Origin: Deferribacteres bacterium
GTDB taxonomy: Bacteria; Zhuqueibacterota; Zhuqueibacteria; Zhuqueibacterales; Geothermadaptataceae
NCBI GenBank assembly: GCA_020633655.1
Contig: JACKDF010000001.1
Location: 620,001 to 684,000 of the forward strand
Length of the DNA stretch: 64,000 nucleotides
Direction: 5' to 3'
Part shown: positions 60,121-64,000 of the stretch, one piece after another
How the letters are laid out: each line of letters opens with the position of its first letter
Position numbering within the stretch: the first letter of the stretch is position 1
Notes under the pieces: model-generated
The model's input: the letters and a program-made list of their open reading frames with translations, nothing else
Told to the model about the DNA's origin: nothing
The model's database searches: none
Program-made: the position numbers and the translations under genes

Positions 60121-61935
60121 TCAGTTCACATGGTCCATCAGGGGGAGGATAACAGTAAACTTTGTCCCTTTTTGGATTTGGCTTTCCACGGTAATTTTCC
60201 CTTTGTGATGCGTCACAATGGAATTGGCGATGTGCAAGCCCAGACCTGTGCCTTCGCCGATGGGTTTGGTTGTGTAAAACGGGGTGAAAATGTGTTTCAG
60301 GTTCTCCGCAGGAATGCCAATACCTGAATCCTCAAATTCAACATGAATATGCTTGTCAATTGCATCTATGAAAGTCCGTATTTGCAATTCACCCCCTTCC
60401 GGCATCGCCTGCATTGCATTCATAATCAAATTGAGGAAGGCATGCCGAATACCCTCGGAATTTACCTGGCTGATAACCGGTGCGGATAAATTTTTATTAA
60501 TAAGGATTTCACGGTGGCGCAACTCTTTCTCGATTAAACCAAGCGTCGATTCGAGAACATAGTTCAAATCGGTTTCTTCACGCTCCAAATTATTCTTGCG
60601 ACTGAATTCGAGCAGATTATTAATAATTTTCGATGAACGCTGCACATTAACACGGATTATTGCGAGCTTTTTCTGAATATCCTCCTCTTCCTCCGGTACG
60701 ATTTCCGAAAGATAATAGCGCGCCGCTTCTATGATATTCAGCGGATTGCGTAATTCATGGGCAATTCCTGAGGAAAGAATGCCGATAGTGGCAAGTTTCT
60801 CACTCTGTATAAGTTGTTCTTCCAGGCGTTTCTGCTCCGTTACGATACGAATGTGCTCAATGGCATATTCATCATTGTTGGTGAGCCCGGGCATGGGATT
60901 CGCCCAGATATGCAGAATCTCTTCGTCGTATTCCGTCTCAATAAAATTTTCACGCCGGTGTCGGAAAGTTTCCTCCAGAGGACAGTCTTCACACGGTTTT
61001 TCACGCTTAAAATATGCTGAAAAACATTTTTGACCAATCAATTTTTCCGGTGTGTTACCGCACCAGTCCGCGAACCGATTATTCACCATAACGATGGAAT
61101 AATCCTTATCCTGAACAGAAATAAGATCATGGACACTGTCGAACATTGCTTGTAACCGCCCCTTACTTTTCAATATTTGCTGCTGCAAATGCCGTTTTTC
61201 AGTTATATCACGGAGTATGCACTGCACGATGTTGACATTATCAGCATCAATTACATTGAGCGAGACTTCGGCTTCATGCGTGTTCCCGTTTACATCCCGA
61301 AGTACGAGATACTCAATTTCTTCATACAAGTTATCTTTGACTCGCAGAAAGGCAAACTGCAATTTCTCACATTCATCGATATCGCAAAAATCAAACAAGC
61401 TTTTTCCGACGATTTGGGATTGCTCACCTCCAAAAACCCTGGTTGCCCGGCCATTGGCCTCGAGAATTTTGTGGGTTTCACTATCCAAGATGAGCACAGC
61501 ATCATGGGAAACGTGGAAAAGTTTAGCATAGCGTTGCCGGCTTTGCCGTAGTTGCCTTTCCAGGTCAGCTTTTTCGCAGGAAGATCGGATGATGAAAGGT
61601 AATTTTTTGAGATAATCCCCGTCTTTTATTATATAATCGTATACACCTTGCTTCATTGCAGCTACAGCGACCTTCTCATTCCCTGCTCCGGTAATTAAAA
61701 GAATCGGTGTATCTTTAATAATTGAACGAACCGATTCAAGCCAATCGAGGCCGGTCATTTCCGGCAGGTTATAATCCAGTAAAACAATCTCAAAAGTTTG
61801 CTGTTTAACCAAGCGGAGCGCTTCATTCGGATCCATTGCATGCACCAGGCTGAATTGCTCTCCGCTTTTACGAAGTTGAATCTGGGTTAAATTAGCAATA
61901 TCAGGATCATCTTCCACGAGTAATATTCGAATCAT
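60121..61935 (-). CDS. Hybrid sensor histidine kinase (REC-PAS-PAS-HisKA-HATPase)
   Basis: 604-residue soluble kinase. N-terminal receiver domain (about 1-118) with acidic pocket VEDDPD, phospho-acceptor Asp in LLDYNLPEMTG and LLITGAG. Two PAS domains follow (about 135-250 and 262-370; the second contains a Cys pair in KPCEDCPLEE that could hold a metal or redox switch). HisKA (about 378-450, H-box SGIAHELRNPLN) and HATPase (about 480-600, N-box FLNLIMNAMQAM, GTGLGLHIANS) complete it. No membrane helix, so it senses a cytoplasmic or partner signal. Confidence 0.94.
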   Translation of the reverse strand: MIRILLVEDDPDIANLTQIQLRKSGEQFSLVHAMDPNEALRLVKQQTFEIVLLDYNLPEMTGLDWLESVRSIIKDTPILLITGAGNEKVAVAAMKQGVYDYIIKDGDYLKKLPFIIRSSCEKADLERQLRQSRQRYAKLFHVSHDAVLILDSETHKILEANGRATRVFGGEQSQIVGKSLFDFCDIDECEKLQFAFLRVKDNLYEEIEYLVLRDVNGNTHEAEVSLNVIDADNVNIVQCILRDITEKRHLQQQILKSKGRLQAMFDSVHDLISVQDKDYSIVMVNNRFADWCGNTPEKLIGQKCFSAYFKREKPCEDCPLEETFRHRRENFIETEYDEEILHIWANPMPGLTNNDEYAIEHIRIVTEQKRLEEQLIQSEKLATIGILSSGIAHELRNPLNIIEAARYYLSEIVPEEEEDIQKKLAIIRVNVQRSSKIINNLLEFSRKNNLEREETDLNYVLESTLGLIEKELRHREILINKNLSAPVISQVNSEGIRHAFLNLIMNAMQAMPEGGELQIRTFIDAIDKHIHVEFEDSGIGIPAENLKHIFTPFYTTKPIGEGTGLGLHIANSIVTHHKGKITVESQIQKGTKFTVILPLMDHVN

Positions 61936-62023
61936 TGTATTCCTTGTCCTCTTCGCTGCGCTTCAAATTCAATCTCTTCTACATGCAATATCGGTTCTGA
62001 CGGCAGATTGGATAATAACGGTT

Positions 62024-62848
62024 TCATGAAAGATAATTTTTCTGGCTTACATTTTGGCTCTTCTCAGTTGGAAGTGTAAAATAAAAGGTTGTTCCTTTTC
62101 CGCGCTTTGATTCAAGCCAAATTTCCCCACCATGGGCTTCAACAATCTTCTGAACAATCACCAGGCCGATCCCTGTGCCACTCACATTTTTCTTATTGCC
62201 TGCACGACCAAACATATCAAATATTTTCTTGCGTGCAGAGGAAGGAACACCAACCCCGTTATCTTTCACGAAAAATTTCGGAAAGAATTCATCAAATGAA
62301 CAACCGACTTCAATTTTTAAAGGGACTTTGTCATTGCAATACTTGATAGAATTCACGATAAGATTTGTGTAAACATGACGCAAACTGTCCCTGTGTCCAA
62401 TGACAACAGGCATATTTTCGGTTATTTTTATCGTTTCCGGAGCAAACTGGTATGCACCATAAAGATCGATGAGAATATCTTCAACCAGTTCATTTAAATC
62501 GACGAGGGTGAACTCCTCCGGGTTAATACGTATCCCGCTCAGGGTCAGCAAATCTTTAACAAGGACCTCAAGTCGTCCAACATTATTCAAAATGCCCTGA
62601 ATAAATCGTTCTCCATCTTCAGGAAGTAATTCGCCGAAAGAGTCCTGCAGCAGGCTTGCATACCCCTGAATTGTTACTATGGGTGTTTTTATTTCGTGAG
62701 AGAGAATGTGAAGGTAAGTTTCCAGTTCATCGTCTTTTTGTTCCAGAAGCTGTTCCAGATGGGCTATTTCATTTTCCAGCTGACGGATTTCATTCGTATG
62801 GTTTTCTTCAGAGGTAAGAATTTCAGAGGTTTTCACTGCGGTTCCCAT
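62024..62848 (-). CDS. Sensor histidine kinase, coiled-coil plus catalytic core
   Basis: 274-residue soluble kinase: N-terminal coiled coil (about 15-45), HisKA (about 40-110, H-box LSHEIKTPIVTIQGYASL) and HATPase (about 150-262, N-box LIVNSIKYCND, DNGVGVPSSARKKIFDMFGR and GTGIGLVIVQKI). No sensor domain of its own, so it may act with a partner such as the REC-bearing kinase encoded downstream. Confidence 0.92.
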   Translation of the reverse strand: MGTAVKTSEILTSEENHTNEIRQLENEIAHLEQLLEQKDDELETYLHILSHEIKTPIVTIQGYASLLQDSFGELLPEDGERFIQGILNNVGRLEVLVKDLLTLSGIRINPEEFTLVDLNELVEDILIDLYGAYQFAPETIKITENMPVVIGHRDSLRHVYTNLIVNSIKYCNDKVPLKIEVGCSFDEFFPKFFVKDNGVGVPSSARKKIFDMFGRAGNKKNVSGTGIGLVIVQKIVEAHGGEIWLESKRGKGTTFYFTLPTEKSQNVSQKNYLS

Positions 62849-63230
62849 GCTGTATCCTTAATATGCTCGTAAATTCTGTTCAATCGGTGAGATTTTCAGC
62901 TAAACTCGTGCTAATGTAAACGAAAATTGTTGTTTTAAGATGTGGTGGATTGCTCCAGCAGCACTTTTTATTTTGGTAAATATAAATTCGGTAAGTTTAC
63001 GATTAATTGGTCATATGATTTGTGTTTTTATGTCGTGAAGGCAATATAGAAAAATAATCGAATCGCGCAAAAATAACTATGCTCATTGCAATAACTTTAA
63101 ATGTGTAGAATTTCTATCAAATATGTTAAAAAGATGGGTAATTTGAAGGGGAAATGCTTTAATATTTTGAATTAATGATTGCAATATATTGTTAGAAAAT
63201 CCCTACGATGGTCGTATTCAGGCATCACGA
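62849..63230. other. Intergenic region without a recognised feature
   Basis: 382 AT-rich bases between two histidine kinase genes. No open frame, repeat copy or RNA gene was recognised. Confidence 0.4.
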
Positions 63231-64000
63231 CTAATCAGTTCCATTCGGTTGCGGACTATCCTGCACTGGTAATGTAAATGAAATTTTCGATCCGATACCT
63301 TCTTCCGATTCCATCCAGATTCGTCCATTATGATTTTCAACGATTCGCTTTGCTATGGTTAATCCCATTCCAGTACCATCGACTCCATGGTAGCGATTGT
63401 AACGTTTGAACATTGTAAAGACATCATTAATATGCGTGGAGGAAAGGCCGATTCCATTGTCCTGAACAAAAAAAGTGATAAATTCATTGCCGCTCTCAGC
63501 ACCAATCGAAATCACTGTCTCATCTTTCGAGGTATCGCGGAATTTGATTGCATTGCCAATTAAATTGGAAAATACCTGGGTAATTCGAATAACATCACAA
63601 TAAACGATGGGTAGATTTTCCTGCACATCAATTCGGATATTTTTGCTTTGCAGTTGAAAAGAAAATTCCACAAGGGCCCGTTCAACAGGTACGTTACCTT
63701 CCACAATCGCAAGCTTATTCCGATTTCTCTCGAGGCGGGAAAGCTCCAGCAAGGCCCTTAAAAGCTGTTCCATTTGTACTGCGTTTTTTTGTACCCGATC
63801 GAGATAATGTCGAGCGTCATCATCGAGTAAATGACTGTATTCATCGATCAGAATAGAAGTGAATCCCTGAATTGAGATGACCGGAGACTTGAGATCGTGC
63901 GATACGGTATAGACAAAATTTTCAAGTTCGGAATTTGCACGAATGAGGTTCGCATTCTGTTGATTTTTTAACCTGTAAATCGACTGCACCTTTAATACAT
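63231..64000 (-). CDS. Sensor histidine kinase, 5' end beyond window
   Basis: At least 256 residues of a kinase C-terminal part: a coiled-coil or linker (about 1-30), HisKA (H-box YTVSHDLKSPVISIQGFTS) and HATPase (N-box NLIGNAIKFRD, VQDNGIGLSS, GTGMGLTIAKR). The frame is open through the right edge (codons before the internal GTG at 63989 read Val-Leu-Lys), so the sensor region lies outside. The sequence resembles phytochrome-like kinases in its core, but a PAS/GAF/PHY domain cannot be seen. Confidence 0.9.
   Translation of the reverse strand, partial: VLKVQSIYRLKNQQNANLIRANSELENFVYTVSHDLKSPVISIQGFTSILIDEYSHLLDDDARHYLDRVQKNAVQMEQLLRALLELSRLERNRNKLAIVEGNVPVERALVEFSFQLQSKNIRIDVQENLPIVYCDVIRITQVFSNLIGNAIKFRDTSKDETVISIGAESGNEFITFFVQDNGIGLSSTHINDVFTMFKRYNRYHGVDGTGMGLTIAKRIVENHNGRIWMESEEGIGSKISFTLPVQDSPQPNGTD

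Overview
The window looks like a chromosome segment of a Gram-negative bacterium. Outer-membrane markers include an RND pump, beta-barrel proteins, lipoproteins with lipobox cysteines, TonB and a PilQ secretin. A large Bat (aerotolerance) locus, an OmpP1/PorV-like protein, many TPR lipoproteins and moderate GC suggest the FCB superphylum, possibly a Calditrichota/KSB1-like lineage. That placement is inference; no rRNA is present. Shine-Dalgarno sites are clear on many genes and TTG/GTG starts are common. Almost everything is on the minus strand; only the truncated RND pump and a dipeptidase are on the plus strand.

Layout: 0-3 kb, RND efflux pump cut by the left edge. 3.3-9 kb, a DUF1028 protein and an operon of a DNA-binding PTS-IIA protein plus two ClC-family proteins. 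9.3-18.5 kb, scattered genes: PAP2-like protein, M19 dipeptidase, holin-like membrane protein, YitJ-type homocysteine methyltransferase/MTHFR, RmlC-like epimerase, lipoproteins, an OmpP1-like barrel and a Tyr- then Ser-rich lipoprotein. 18.9-31 kb, the Bat/MoxR locus ending in tonB. 31.1-38.8 kb, protein quality control and signalling: TPR lipoprotein, DnaK, short DnaJ, HtrA protease, STAS-HATPase fusion, TPR protein. 38.8-42.2 kb, tRNA-Leu(GAG), secG, tpiA, gap and a divergent phosphofructokinase. 42.4-54 kb, comF, an outer-membrane barrel, then pfkB-yjbQ-larC-ecfA-like-pilMN-pilO-pilP-pilQ-pilT, mostly overlapping or closely spaced. 54.3-59.8 kb, argS, rsfS, a GT9 glycosyltransferase, a UDP-glucuronate decarboxylase and a polyprenyl diphosphate synthase. 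60.1-64 kb, three histidine kinases, the last cut by the right edge.

The intergenic spaces are not empty. I see at least seven copies of a roughly 90-110 bp imperfect palindrome with ends resembling CATGAATAAACC-GGTTAGA and a centre resembling CCCATCG. There are two hairpin elements with GRGGCTGWGTCAAAACATG-like terminal inverted repeats; one is inserted in the middle of a palindrome copy. There is also a two-copy CGGGCGCTTCGACA hairpin repeat. Several enzymes carry substitutions in signature motifs (phosphofructokinase, ArgS HIGH motif, ABC H-loop, PAP2, DnaJ zinc centre). PilM and PilN are fused. No CRISPR array, prophage, transposase or classical defence system was seen.
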